This document shows, one piece after another, positions 5,950 through 13,379 of a stretch of DNA of 13,789 bases (within the stretch, counting starts at the first letter, position 1; each line of letters begins with the position of its first letter). The translations under genes and the position numbers were made by a program. The stretch spans positions 1 to 13,789 of the forward strand of contig CAKTFS010000034.1 of NCBI GenBank assembly GCA_934561115.1. The letters run 5' to 3'. The DNA comes from an uncultured Faecalibacterium sp. (lineage in GTDB: Bacteria > Bacillota > Clostridia > Oscillospirales > Ruminococcaceae). Under the pieces are notes generated by a model. The model saw nothing but the letters and a program-made list of their open reading frames with translations, did not search any database and was not told the origin of the DNA.

Positions 5950-6029
5950 ATCAAATACTATATTACAATAGATAAAATACAATAAAAAGGACTTCTAAGC
6001 ATTATCTTTGCCTTATTTCAACTTTTTTG

Positions 6030-8192
6030 TCAGAAAAACAGGCCTTTTCCGGTCTCCACGTCCATGGAAAGCCCGGTCTTGGCATCGTACAGGGTGCCGT
6101 CGGTCAGGATGGCGCTGCCGTTGGGCAGCATCTCCAGTGCCCCGGCGGCATCCAGCGCTTGAAACTGCTGGGCATAGCAGGCTACGCTGTAAGCGCCCAG
6201 CTTGCGGTAAAGTGCGCGGCTCACAGTTCCGCTGCGCAGCTGCTCGCAAAGTGCTGCGCCCTCGCCAACGGGCAGGTAAACGGTGCGGGTGGGGGCTTCG
6301 ATCAGATGGAACTGCTCTGCCACCTGCGCAAACGGGAAAATGCAGCCCGAGATCCCTTTGCGCAGGGCATCCAGAATGCCGCTTGTGTCCAGTGCGGCCT
6401 CGCCCCGCGCAAAATACAGCTCCTTAAAATAAGCCCTGACCGCCTCCGGGCTGTCCAGCGCTGCGGTGCAGCTTGCTGCGTACTGCATGGCGTGCACATT
6501 CTGGTGCAGCATCTGCGGGACGCCGCAGCCTTCCAGCTTAAAACGGTATACCAAGCTCTCTGCCGCGCTGCGGTGGCCCTCCCGGTTGCAGCGCCCGGCG
6601 GTCTGTAAAAGGGAGTCCAGCCCGCACAGCTCCCGGTATGCGGCGGGGAAATCCACGTCCACACCGGCTTCGATCAGCGAGGTGGACACCACCCGGCAGG
6701 GCAGCCCTTCCCGCAGCCGCTGCCGGATCTCTGCCAGCTGGCGGCGGCGGTCTGCGGCGCACAATAGGGTGGTCAGGCAGTAGCTGCCCTCGGCGGGCAG
6801 GGCGGCGTACAATTCCTGCGCTGTTTTGCGCCGGTTCACCACGCACAGCACCTGCGGCAGTGTGCAAAGCTGTGCGGTCAGCGCTTCCTGCGTCAGCTCT
6901 CCGGCATCGCAAAGGCTGGTGCGGCGCAGGGTGCTGTATAAAGTGGCAGTGTCCGGTACGATCTCCTGCAAGGGCAGCTCCGGCGCAAACTGCCGGAAAT
7001 AGGGCTCTAATGCGGGCTGGGTTGCGGTGCATAACACGGCCGTGGTGTGGTAATGCCGTACCAGCTGCGCAATGGCGCTGACGCAGGGCAGCAGATAACT
7101 GGTGGGCAGGGTCTGCGCTTCGTCAAAGATGATCACGCTGTCTGCAATGTTGTGCAGCTTACGGCAGCGGCTGCTGCGGTTGGCGTACAGCGATTCAAAA
7201 AACTGTACCGCAGTGGTCACCACAACGGGCGCGTCCCAGTTTTCGCTGGCCAGCAGCTGGCGGTACTGCGCAGGGGTCAGCTTTTCCTGTTCAAGGCTTT
7301 TGTAGTCCGCGCAGGAGTAATCGGCCAGTACATTTTCTGCACCCAGAAGGTCTGCAAAAACAGCGGCAGTCTGGTCGATGATGGACATATACGGAATCAC
7401 GTAGATCACCCGTTTCATGCCCTGCGCGGCGGCCTGCTCCAGCGCAAAGGCAAGGGAGGCAAAGGTCTTGCCGCCGCCGGTGGGTACGGTAAGGGTATAC
7501 AGTCCCGGCGCGCCGTGGGCGCCTTTTTCCATGCAGGCCCGCAGCACGGCATTGCGCTGACGTGATACCGACGAGGTGCTTTGCGCCGCAAGATATCCAT
7601 TTGCCTTGGTACGCACCTTTTCCAGCAGAGAAGAAAGCGCGGTGCTGTTGCCCCGTGGCGCGGCCTGCCCGTTCATAAAAGTTTCGGTGTCGATAAAATC
7701 CGCATCCACCAAGCAAGAGTAGAGCATCCGGGTAAAGAATGCAAAATCCAGCGGGTCGCGGTTTGCCCAGTCCGGCGGGGCGCTCTGGGGCAGGGTGACC
7801 TCCCGCCAGCCATCGTAAGGTTCCACCGGCTTTTTCAGTCGCCCGAACAGGGTACCGTCAGCGGCATCGGCTGTCCTTCGGTTGCCGCCGTCCGGCAGAC
7901 CGGTGTGGTGCCCGGCTACGGCAAAGGCCGCCTGAACGTGGGGCATACAGCCCTTCATCGCTTCCTGTGCACCGGCGGTCGAGTGGTCGGTTGCAGCACC
8001 GCCCGCCAGCCGCCGCTGGAAGGCCGTGCTGTATTTGCCAATGTCATGCAGCCATGCAGCGTATTCGGCCTCCTGTGCGGCACCAAAGGGTGCGGCAAAA
8101 GCTCCGGCAAGGCGTGCTGTGCCGGAAAGGTGCTCGTAGACGGTCTGGATGCGGGTGCCGTCCTCGGAAATATGTGCAAGTGCTTTGTCCAT
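6030..8192 (-). CDS. cas3: CRISPR-associated helicase-nuclease Cas3 (type I-C)
   Basis: A 720-residue Cas3 with the HD nuclease fused to a superfamily 2 helicase. HD residues include H21, H49-D50 (WLHDIGK), D69-H70 and H95-H96 (AGHHTG). Helicase motifs follow in order: Walker A PTGGGKT (237-243), motif II DEAQ (357-360, as in many I-C Cas3 proteins), TATQPAL, STSLIEAGVDVD, and QTAGRCNREG. Recruited by Cascade to a full R-loop, it nicks and degrades target DNA. The ATG at 8192 has GGAGGG 6 nt upstream. All motifs are present, so interference should be possible. It is separated from cas5c by 377 bp and has its own promoter, so effector and Cascade genes can be controlled independently. Confidence 0.96.
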   Translation of the reverse strand: MDKALAHISEDGTRIQTVYEHLSGTARLAGAFAAPFGAAQEAEYAAWLHDIGKYSTAFQRRLAGGAATDHSTAGAQEAMKGCMPHVQAAFAVAGHHTGLPDGGNRRTADAADGTLFGRLKKPVEPYDGWREVTLPQSAPPDWANRDPLDFAFFTRMLYSCLVDADFIDTETFMNGQAAPRGNSTALSSLLEKVRTKANGYLAAQSTSSVSRQRNAVLRACMEKGAHGAPGLYTLTVPTGGGKTFASLAFALEQAAAQGMKRVIYVIPYMSIIDQTAAVFADLLGAENVLADYSCADYKSLEQEKLTPAQYRQLLASENWDAPVVVTTAVQFFESLYANRSSRCRKLHNIADSVIIFDEAQTLPTSYLLPCVSAIAQLVRHYHTTAVLCTATQPALEPYFRQFAPELPLQEIVPDTATLYSTLRRTSLCDAGELTQEALTAQLCTLPQVLCVVNRRKTAQELYAALPAEGSYCLTTLLCAADRRRQLAEIRQRLREGLPCRVVSTSLIEAGVDVDFPAAYRELCGLDSLLQTAGRCNREGHRSAAESLVYRFKLEGCGVPQMLHQNVHAMQYAASCTAALDSPEAVRAYFKELYFARGEAALDTSGILDALRKGISGCIFPFAQVAEQFHLIEAPTRTVYLPVGEGAALCEQLRSGTVSRALYRKLGAYSVACYAQQFQALDAAGALEMLPNGSAILTDGTLYDAKTGLSMDVETGKGLFF

Positions 8193-8216
8193 GCTGAACC
8201 CTCCGTTTCTGGGTCA

Positions 8217-8245
8217 ACGATACAACGGCAGGGAATGCCTGTCAA
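8217..8245 (-). promoter_or_regulatory. Promoter of cas3
   Basis: On the minus strand a perfect TTGACA (8245-8240) is followed after 17 bp by TATCGT (8222-8217). The predicted start near 8210 gives an 18-nt leader carrying the GGAGGG ribosome site. The spacer between the boxes contains the short inverted repeat GGCA-TTCCC-TGCC, which could be an operator, though it is too short to claim. Confidence 0.75.
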
Positions 8246-8308
8246 GAATTGGCAGAAAGTTTGGCGGTTTACACAGCCCGGGCGGGGATTATCCGGCAGA
8301 ACGCCCAT

Positions 8309-8358
8309 AAAAAAGCCGCCGCACTCTGCCCGGAAACTCCGGCGGCAGAACGCGGCGG
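8309..8358 (-). terminator. Intrinsic terminator after the GlsB-like gene
   Basis: On the minus strand CCGCCGC (8358-8352) and TCTGCC pair with GGCAGA and GCGGCGG (8322-8316), followed by GC and six T residues (8314-8309). This long GC-rich stem with U-run lies 18 nt past the stop of the GlsB-like gene and insulates it from the cas3 promoter. Confidence 0.9.
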
Positions 8359-8376
8359 TATATTGCTATAAAACGA

Positions 8377-8703
8377 TTACTTGGAGATCTTCTGCCCGAT
8401 CCAGATGCAGATGCAGGCACCGACCACCGAGATGGCAAAGGAAGAAAAGCTGCCGGAAGCGTGGATGCCCAGCAGGCCGAACAAAAACTCGCCCACAAAG
8501 CTGCCCAGCACGCCCATCAGGATGTTGCGGCCAAGGGAAGTTTCCGTGCCCATAAAGCGCCCGGCCAGATATCCGGCCAGTGCACCCACCAGTACGCCCA
8601 CAAAAAGGGAAGCCAGCACGCCCACCAGCGTCAGCAGGCCGGTCAGGCAGCCCACCAGCACGCACAGCAGGGCAACGATGAGCAAAATGGTTAAGGTGAT
8701 CAT
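8377..8703 (-). CDS. GlsB/YeaQ/YmgE-family small membrane protein
   Basis: A 108-residue, very hydrophobic protein with about three to four membrane segments: residues 4-20 (LTILLIVALLCVLVGCL), 24-48 rich in Gly and Val (VGVLASLFVGVLVGALAGYLAG), 58-76 (ILMGVLGSFVGEFLFGLLG), and 84-102. The pattern AGYLAGRFMG followed by GRNILMGVLGSFVGE is that of the GlsB/YeaQ/YmgE (transglycosylase-associated) family. Members are small envelope proteins linked to stress; the molecular role is unknown. It is slightly longer than the usual 80-90 residues because of an extra N-terminal segment. AAGGAGG precedes the ATG. It begins 20 nt after nth on the same strand, so the two are likely cotranscribed. Confidence 0.85.
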   Translation of the reverse strand: MITLTILLIVALLCVLVGCLTGLLTLVGVLASLFVGVLVGALAGYLAGRFMGTETSLGRNILMGVLGSFVGEFLFGLLGIHASGSFSSFAISVVGACICIWIGQKISK

Positions 8704-8723
8704 AGGTTATACCTCCTTAAAAA

Positions 8724-9413
8724 TTACGGCTCTGCCTGCTGCCCGGCGGCTTCGCGGGCGGTGCGGCAGATGTCTTTCAAACAGCATTTTTCGCATTCCG
8801 GCTTGCGGGCATTGCACACCGCGCGGCCGTGCATCACAAAGCGATGGCAAAGGTCGCTGCCTTCCTCCGGCGGGATGATCTTCCACAGGGCCATCTCCAC
8901 CTTCTGCGGCTCCTTGATGCCGTCCACAAGACCGATCTTATTGCACAGCCGGATGCAGTGGGTGTCGGTAACGATGGCGGGCTTACCGAACACATCCCCC
9001 ATGATGAGGTTTGCGCTCTTGCGCCCCACGCCGGGCAGGGCAAGCAATGCCTCAAAGGTGTCAGGCACCCGGCAGTCGTACTTGTCCCGCAGTACCCGCA
9101 TACAGGCCGAGATATCCCGCGCCTTGGAGTGCCCCAGTCCGCAGGGCTTGACGATGGCTTCAATGTCCTCCGGCTCGGCAGCGGCCAGCGCCGCTACGCT
9201 TGGGTATTTTGCAAACAGCTCCTCCACCACAATGTTTACCCGGGCATCCGTGCACTGGGCAGCCAGCCGCACGCTGACCAGCAGCTGCCATGCGTGGTCG
9301 TAGTCCAGCGTACACCCTGCATCCGGGTATTCGGCCTTGAGACGCTGAATGACCTTGAGCGCCAGCGCTTTTTTTGCGGCAAGGTCCTCCGGGGCTTTTT
9401 TTCGTACCGGCAT
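8724..9413 (-). CDS. nth: Endonuclease III (DNA glycosylase/AP lyase)
   Basis: A 229-residue base-excision repair enzyme that removes oxidised pyrimidines and cuts the abasic site. The helix-hairpin-helix LPGVGRKSAN holds the catalytic lysine K132, and the activating aspartate is D150 (VTDTHCIRLCN). The C-terminal iron-sulfur cluster has the exact spacing C200-x6-C207-x2-C210-x5-C216. The substrate-side motif reads LLVSVRLAAQCTDARVN, a variant of the better-known LSAQTTD form, also common in clostridia. AGGAGG lies 7 nt before the ATG. It is divergent from rarA, and the two promoters lie back to back in 9414-9585. Confidence 0.96.
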   Translation of the reverse strand: MPVRKKAPEDLAAKKALALKVIQRLKAEYPDAGCTLDYDHAWQLLVSVRLAAQCTDARVNIVVEELFAKYPSVAALAAAEPEDIEAIVKPCGLGHSKARDISACMRVLRDKYDCRVPDTFEALLALPGVGRKSANLIMGDVFGKPAIVTDTHCIRLCNKIGLVDGIKEPQKVEMALWKIIPPEEGSDLCHRFVMHGRAVCNARKPECEKCCLKDICRTAREAAGQQAEP

Positions 9414-9445
9414 GGGACAAACCTCCTTTAAAAGGGAATACCTGA

Positions 9446-9474
9446 ATCATACCATGTTTGACAGGATTTGTAAA
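9446..9474 (-). promoter_or_regulatory. Promoter of nth
   Basis: On the minus strand TTTACA (9474-9469), 17 bp, TATGAT (9451-9446), with TGG directly before the -10 box as in extended -10 promoters. The start would lie about 25-30 nt before the nth ATG. Confidence 0.75.
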
Positions 9475-9516
9475 TGTTTGCGGAGCATTATCTGAGAATG
9501 ATTTTCAGAAAAGCCC

Positions 9517-9545
9517 TTGTCCTCCTTTTCTAAATGCGTTATACT
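9517..9545 (+). promoter_or_regulatory. Promoter of rarA
   Basis: TTGTCC (9517-9522), 17 bp, TATACT (9540-9545) on the plus strand. Transcription from about 9552 would give a leader of about 34 nt ending in GGGAAGGAG before the rarA ATG. Confidence 0.75.
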
Positions 9546-9585
9546 ATATAAAAAGTGCCTTGCGGGCAGGGAAGGAGAAACCACC

Positions 9586-10860
9586 ATGAATGAACCACTT
9601 GCGCAGCGCCTGCGTCCCAAAACGCTGGCGGATGTGTGCGGGCAGCAGCATCTGCTGGCCCCGGGACGGGTGTTCCGCCGCACCATCGAAAGCGGGCGCA
9701 TCCCTAACATGATCTTTTACGGCCCCTCCGGCACCGGAAAGACCACGGTGGCACGCATTATTGCCGAGAACAGCGGCATGACCCTGCACAAGCTCAACGG
9801 CACCTCCTGCGGCACCGGGGATATCAAGGCGGTGCTCAAGGATATCGGCACGCTGGCAGCGGCGGGCGGCATTCTGCTGTATCTGGACGAGATCCAGTAC
9901 CTGAACAAAAAGCAGCAGCAGAGCCTGTTGGAATGTATCGAGGACGGCAGTGTCACCCTGATCGCTTCCACCACCGAGAACCCCTATTTTTACATCTATA
10001 ACGCCCTGCTTTCCCGCTGCACCGTGTTTGAGTTCAAGCCCCTTGCTGCAGCGGACGTGGAGCGCGGGGTGCGCAATGCCGTGCAGCGCCTTTCCGAGGG
10101 GGAACAGGTGCCGGTGTGCATGGACGAGGACGCCTGCGCCTATCTGGCAGAGAGCGCCGGCGGCGATCTGCGCAAGGCGCTGGGCTGTCTGGATTTTGCA
10201 GTCACGGCAGCGCCGGTAGAAAACGGAGAAAAGCGCATAACCTTAGATATGATCCGGCAGGTCACCCGCCGCACTGCCATGCGCTACGACCGGGAGGGCG
10301 ACGACCACTACGACATCGTTTCTGCCTACCAGAAGTCCATGCGCGGCTCCGACCCGGACGCGGCGCTGCACTATCTGGCACGCCTGCTGGAAGCGGGAGA
10401 TCTGCCCTCTGCCTGCCGCCGCCTGATGGTGTGCGCCTGCGAGGATGTGGGGCTTGCCTACCCGCAGATCATCCCCATCGTCAAGGCGGCGGTGGATGCC
10501 GCCAACATGGTGGGTCTGCCGGAGGCACGTCTGCCGCTTGCGGACGCGGTCATTCTGGTGGCCACCAGCCCCAAATCCAACAGCGCCCACGATGCCATCA
10601 ACGCAGCCATTGCGGATGTGCAGGCCGGGCGCACCGGCCCCATCCCGCGCCAGCTGCAAAACAAGCACTTTGACGGCGAGGATGCGCTGGTAAAGGGGCA
10701 GAACTACAAATACGCCCACAGCTACTCGAACCACTGGGTACAGCAGCAGTATCTGCCGGATGTGCTGAAGGATACCAAATACTACACCTTTGGCGACAAC
10801 AAGACCGAGCAGGCCGCCCGGGCGTACTGGGCAAAGATCAAAGGGGAAGAAAACGTCTGA
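9586..10860 (+). CDS. rarA: Replication-associated recombination protein RarA (MgsA), AAA+ ATPase
   Basis: A 424-residue clamp-loader-like AAA+ ATPase. It starts MNEPLAQRLRPKTLADVCGQQHLL, the standard RarA beginning. Walker A is YGPSGTGKTT, Walker B LYLDEIQYLN, sensor 1 IASTTENPYF, and the C-terminal tetramerisation region follows (LPSACRRLMVCACEDVGLAYP, then the KSNSA motif and NKHFDGED). RarA acts at stalled replication forks and binds SSB. The frame is open upstream to 9517, but ATG 9586 is chosen for its ribosome site (GGGAAGGAG) and the family N terminus; 9517 lies inside the promoter. It is followed after 24 nt by the Fur-family gene and is probably cotranscribed with it. Confidence 0.95.
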   Translation: MNEPLAQRLRPKTLADVCGQQHLLAPGRVFRRTIESGRIPNMIFYGPSGTGKTTVARIIAENSGMTLHKLNGTSCGTGDIKAVLKDIGTLAAAGGILLYLDEIQYLNKKQQQSLLECIEDGSVTLIASTTENPYFYIYNALLSRCTVFEFKPLAAADVERGVRNAVQRLSEGEQVPVCMDEDACAYLAESAGGDLRKALGCLDFAVTAAPVENGEKRITLDMIRQVTRRTAMRYDREGDDHYDIVSAYQKSMRGSDPDAALHYLARLLEAGDLPSACRRLMVCACEDVGLAYPQIIPIVKAAVDAANMVGLPEARLPLADAVILVATSPKSNSAHDAINAAIADVQAGRTGPIPRQLQNKHFDGEDALVKGQNYKYAHSYSNHWVQQQYLPDVLKDTKYYTFGDNKTEQAARAYWAKIKGEENV

Positions 10861-10884
10861 ACCGTGTAAAAAAGGAGGATGGAT

Positions 10885-11289
10885 ATGCGTTACTCAAAAC
10901 AGCGGGAGCTTGTCATGCAGACAGTGGAGCGGCTGTGCGACCACCCTACTGCGGAGGAGATCTACGATAAAGCCGCGCAGGAGTGCCCGAACCTGAGCCT
11001 TGGCACCGTATACCGCAACCTGAACAGTCTGGTGGAGGCCGGGCGGGTGCGCCGGGTATCCATTCCCGGCAAGGCCGACCGCTTTGACCACACTCTGCCG
11101 TGGCACAGCCATTTGTACTGCACCGTCTGCGGCAGCGTGACCGATGCAGATGTGGATGGAAAACAGGTGATGGAACTGGTCAAAAACCAGAAGGGCAGAG
11201 TGCAGGACTGCGCCGTGGTGCTGCTGGGCGTGTGCGAAGAGTGCTGCCGCAAGCAGGATGCAGAGGCGGCAGCGGCCAAACAGGCATAA
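10885..11289 (+). CDS. Fur/PerR-family transcriptional regulator
   Basis: A 134-residue regulator with an N-terminal winged helix (1-60: HPTAEEIYDKA, then the recognition region LSLGTVYRNLNSLVEAG) and a C-terminal metal/dimerisation domain. C79-x2-C82 (YCTVCG) and C117-x2-C120 (CEEC) form the structural zinc site typical of the family. The segment before the first CxxC is FDHTLPWHSHLYC, so the regulatory metal site uses H69, H74 and H76 candidates rather than the classical HHDH of Fur. PerR is the closest guess, but peroxide sensing cannot be shown from sequence. ATG 10885 is preferred to ATG 10879 because AGGAGG (10873-10878) abuts 10879 and sits 6 nt from 10885. It is probably in an operon with rarA. 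Confidence 0.9.
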   Translation: MRYSKQRELVMQTVERLCDHPTAEEIYDKAAQECPNLSLGTVYRNLNSLVEAGRVRRVSIPGKADRFDHTLPWHSHLYCTVCGSVTDADVDGKQVMELVKNQKGRVQDCAVVLLGVCEECCRKQDAEAAAAKQA

Positions 11290-11327
11290 AATTTGCGTGT
11301 TTCCTCTTGCCCGCAGCGGCCAAACAG
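11269..11327. repeat. 15-bp direct repeat across the end of the Fur-family gene
   Basis: GCAGCGGCCAAACAG occurs at 11269-11283, in the last codons of the regulator gene, and again at 11313-11327, between the -35 and -10 boxes of the miaB promoter. The 44-bp period suggests a small duplication, or two binding sites. Confidence 0.75.
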
Positions 11328-11335
11328 AGTATACT
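11307..11335 (+). promoter_or_regulatory. Promoter of miaB
   Basis: TTGCCC (11307-11312), 17 bp, TATACT (11330-11335). Transcription from about 11342 leaves a leader of about 65 nt. Most of the spacer is the second copy of the 15-bp direct repeat. Confidence 0.7.
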
Positions 11336-11407
11336 AAAGAGTGTCTTTTATAGAATGGCAGAAAATAGAGTTTCGCCGCATGGGGCTACCCTGCCCGGCG
11401 GAGAAGG

Positions 11408-12799
11408 ATGGTTTTTTTGGAATACATTAACTTTGAACATAATACCGTTGCCGCCGAGCTGGTGCGGCAGACCTACGACACCCCGCCGCTGGCCTTTGTG
11501 CACAGCTACGGCTGTCAGCAGAACGTCAACGACGGCGAACGCATCAAGGGTGTGCTGGTGGATATCGGCTACGGCCTGTGCGATAAGCCCGAGGACGCCG
11601 ACCTGATTTTGTTCAACACCTGCGCTGTACGTGAGCACGCTGAGCAGCGGGTGTTCGGCAATGTGGGCGCGCTGAAGGGGCTCAAGGAAAAAAAGCCCGG
11701 CCTGATCATCGGCCTGTGCGGTTGCATGGCTAACCAGAAGCACGTTGTGGAAAAGCTGCGCAAGAGCTACCCCTATGTGGATCTGGTGTTTGGCGTGGAC
11801 GGCATCGACACCCTGCCGCAGCTGGTTGCCCAGAAACTGCAAAAGCATAAGCGGGTGTTGCTGGACCCTGCCCAGCGTCCGGTCATCGTGGAGAACATCC
11901 CCATCCGGCGCGAGAGCGAGTTCCGCGCATGGCTGCCCATCATGTACGGCTGCGATAACTTCTGCACCTACTGCATCGTGCCCTACGTCCGCGGCCGCGA
12001 GAAGAGCCGCAAGCCCGGCGATATCCTGGCCGAGTTCCGCGGCCTTGTGGAAGCGGGCTATAAGGAGATCACCCTGCTGGGTCAGAACGTGAACAGCTAC
12101 GGCAAGGGTCTGGAAGAGCAGATCGATTTCTCTGACCTGCTCAACCTGCTGTGCACCGTGCCCGGCGATTATCATATCCGCTTTATGACCAGCCACCCCA
12201 AGGACGCAAGCCATAAGCTCATTGATACCATCGCCGCCCAGCCGAAGCTGTGCAAGCACCTGCATCTGCCGGTGCAGTGCGGCTCTGACCGGCTTTTGCA
12301 GCAGATGAACCGCCACTATACGGTGGAGCAGTATCTGGAACTCATCGACTACGCCCGCAAGACCGTGCCCGGCATCACCTTCTCCAGCGATATCATCGTG
12401 GGCTTCCCCGGCGAGACCGAGGAGGACTTTGTAAAAACGCTGGAGCTGGTGCGCAAGGTGGGCTATATGCAGCTGTTCACCTTTATCTACTCCAAGCGCA
12501 CCGGCACCAAGGCTGCCGAGATGCCGGACCCCACCCCCCGCAAGGAAAAAACCGGCCGCATGACCCGCCTGCTGGCAACGCAGGACGAGATCGCCATGGC
12601 GCTGGTCAAGGCACAGGTAGGGCAGACCGTCCGGGTGCTGGTGGAGGGCTTTGGCCGTAACGAGGGCACCCTTTCCGGCCGGCTGGACAACAACCTGACC
12701 GTGGAGTTTGCCGCCGACCCGGCACTGCTGGGCAGCTACGCGACCGTACATCTTACCGGTGCCCGCGCCACCGTGCTGCTGGGCGAAGTGGAAGCATAA
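11408..12799 (+). CDS. miaB: tRNA-2-methylthio-N6-isopentenyladenosine synthase MiaB
   Basis: A 463-residue radical-SAM methylthiotransferase that adds the 2-methylthio group to i6A37 of tRNAs reading UNN codons. The N-terminal MTTase domain has cluster cysteines C36 (YGCQQN; usually YGCQMN), C72 (FNTCAVRE) and C106 (GLCGCMANQ). The radical-SAM motif C182-x3-C186-x2-C189 (GCDNFCTYCIVPYVRG) follows, and a TRAM RNA-binding domain closes the protein (about 395-463). Start 11408 lies just behind GGCGGAGAAGG, an unusually close ribosome site, so the exact start is less certain; a TTG at 11417 is an alternative. A YlbF/YmcA-family gene and mutS follow, as in Bacillus. Confidence 0.96.
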   Translation: MVFLEYINFEHNTVAAELVRQTYDTPPLAFVHSYGCQQNVNDGERIKGVLVDIGYGLCDKPEDADLILFNTCAVREHAEQRVFGNVGALKGLKEKKPGLIIGLCGCMANQKHVVEKLRKSYPYVDLVFGVDGIDTLPQLVAQKLQKHKRVLLDPAQRPVIVENIPIRRESEFRAWLPIMYGCDNFCTYCIVPYVRGREKSRKPGDILAEFRGLVEAGYKEITLLGQNVNSYGKGLEEQIDFSDLLNLLCTVPGDYHIRFMTSHPKDASHKLIDTIAAQPKLCKHLHLPVQCGSDRLLQQMNRHYTVEQYLELIDYARKTVPGITFSSDIIVGFPGETEEDFVKTLELVRKVGYMQLFTFIYSKRTGTKAAEMPDPTPRKEKTGRMTRLLATQDEIAMALVKAQVGQTVRVLVEGFGRNEGTLSGRLDNNLTVEFAADPALLGSYATVHLTGARATVLLGEVEA

Positions 12800-12859
12800 A
12801 AAAGTGATTCCGGGGTAAACTGCCCCAGAAAGAATAAAAACAACAAGGAGAACCCAATC

Positions 12860-13267
12860 ATGGATTGCATTGATCTTTTTAAGCGTGCCGCTATGGCACT
12901 GCAGACCGACCCCCGCTACGTCATCCTCGATCAGGCCCGCAAGGCAAACGATAAGGATGAGGAGCTGCAGAACCTGATCGGCGAGTTCAATCTGGCCCGC
13001 ATGGACCTGAACAACGAGATCGGCAAGAACGAGCGCGACGATGCCCGCATCGCTGAGCTGAACGAGAAGGTGAACAGCCTTTACGGCCAGATCATGGGCA
13101 ACGAGGGCATGGTGGCATACAACGAAGCCAAGCGCGAGTGCGAGAATCTGGTCAACTATATCGACGCCATCATCAACACCGCCATGAACGGCGGCGACCC
13201 CATGACCGTGCAGGAGCCTTCTGCCTCCTGCACCGGCAGCTGCTCCACCTGCGGCGGCTGCCACTGA
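12860..13267 (+). CDS. YlbF/YmcA-family regulator with cysteine-rich tail
   Basis: A 135-residue, mostly helical protein of the YlbF/YmcA (RicF/RicA) family: helices at about 4-30, 33-56, 58-80 and 83-110, with the family pattern LQNLIGEFNLARMDL and the segment YNEAKRECENLVNYIDAIIN. The tail CTGSCSTCGGCH holds C124, C128, C131 and C134. In Bacillus, RicA, RicF and RicT form an iron-sulfur complex that works with RNase Y, and ricA lies between miaB and mutS as here, so I favour the RicA equivalent. The four-cysteine tail could bind a cluster by itself; that is inference. AAGGAG lies about 10 nt before the ATG, 60 nt after miaB, so cotranscription is likely. A terminator follows. Confidence 0.85.
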   Translation: MDCIDLFKRAAMALQTDPRYVILDQARKANDKDEELQNLIGEFNLARMDLNNEIGKNERDDARIAELNEKVNSLYGQIMGNEGMVAYNEAKRECENLVNYIDAIINTAMNGGDPMTVQEPSASCTGSCSTCGGCH

Positions 13268-13283
13268 GCAGAGTTTTCATCGG

Positions 13284-13317
13284 AACGCGGCTGTGCAACA
13301 CAGACCGCGTTTTGTTT
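13284..13317 (+). terminator. Intrinsic terminator after the YlbF-family gene
   Basis: AACGCGG and CTGTG (13284-13295) pair with CACAG and CCGCGTT (13299-13311) around a CAA loop with one bulged A. The stem ends in the T-rich TTTTGTTT. It ends the miaB-ylbF-type unit, so mutS should have its own promoter in 13318-13379, although I see no clear one. Confidence 0.85.
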
Positions 13318-13379
13318 GCACCGGCGGTTACAGCCCGCAAACCGACTGACGGAACCATACAAGGGAAAGAGGAAAAACC

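Noticed and set aside
5741..5975. Small open frames in the cas3-cas5c gap (68 residues minus strand, 62 residues plus strand), possible CreT-like toxin
   Set aside because: Neither has a ribosome site before its start, both have random-looking composition, and both run across the promoter, hairpins and guide of the small-RNA gene. No toxin-like pattern is visible.
5959..5995. AT-rich minus-strand promoter (TTGTAT ... TATAGT) after cas3
   Set aside because: The spacing is about 14 bp and alternatives in such AT-rich DNA are many; a transcript from here would also have to pass the strong hairpin at 5907-5945.
12812..12828. GGGGT/GCCCC hairpin between miaB and the YlbF-family gene as a terminator
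   Set aside because: The stem is only five pairs and the downstream bases are A-rich without a T-run; the next gene is more likely cotranscribed.
11348..13264. 638-residue open frame antisense to miaB and the YlbF-family gene
   Set aside because: A shadow frame typical of GC-rich coding DNA; the plus strand encodes two recognised proteins with all motifs.
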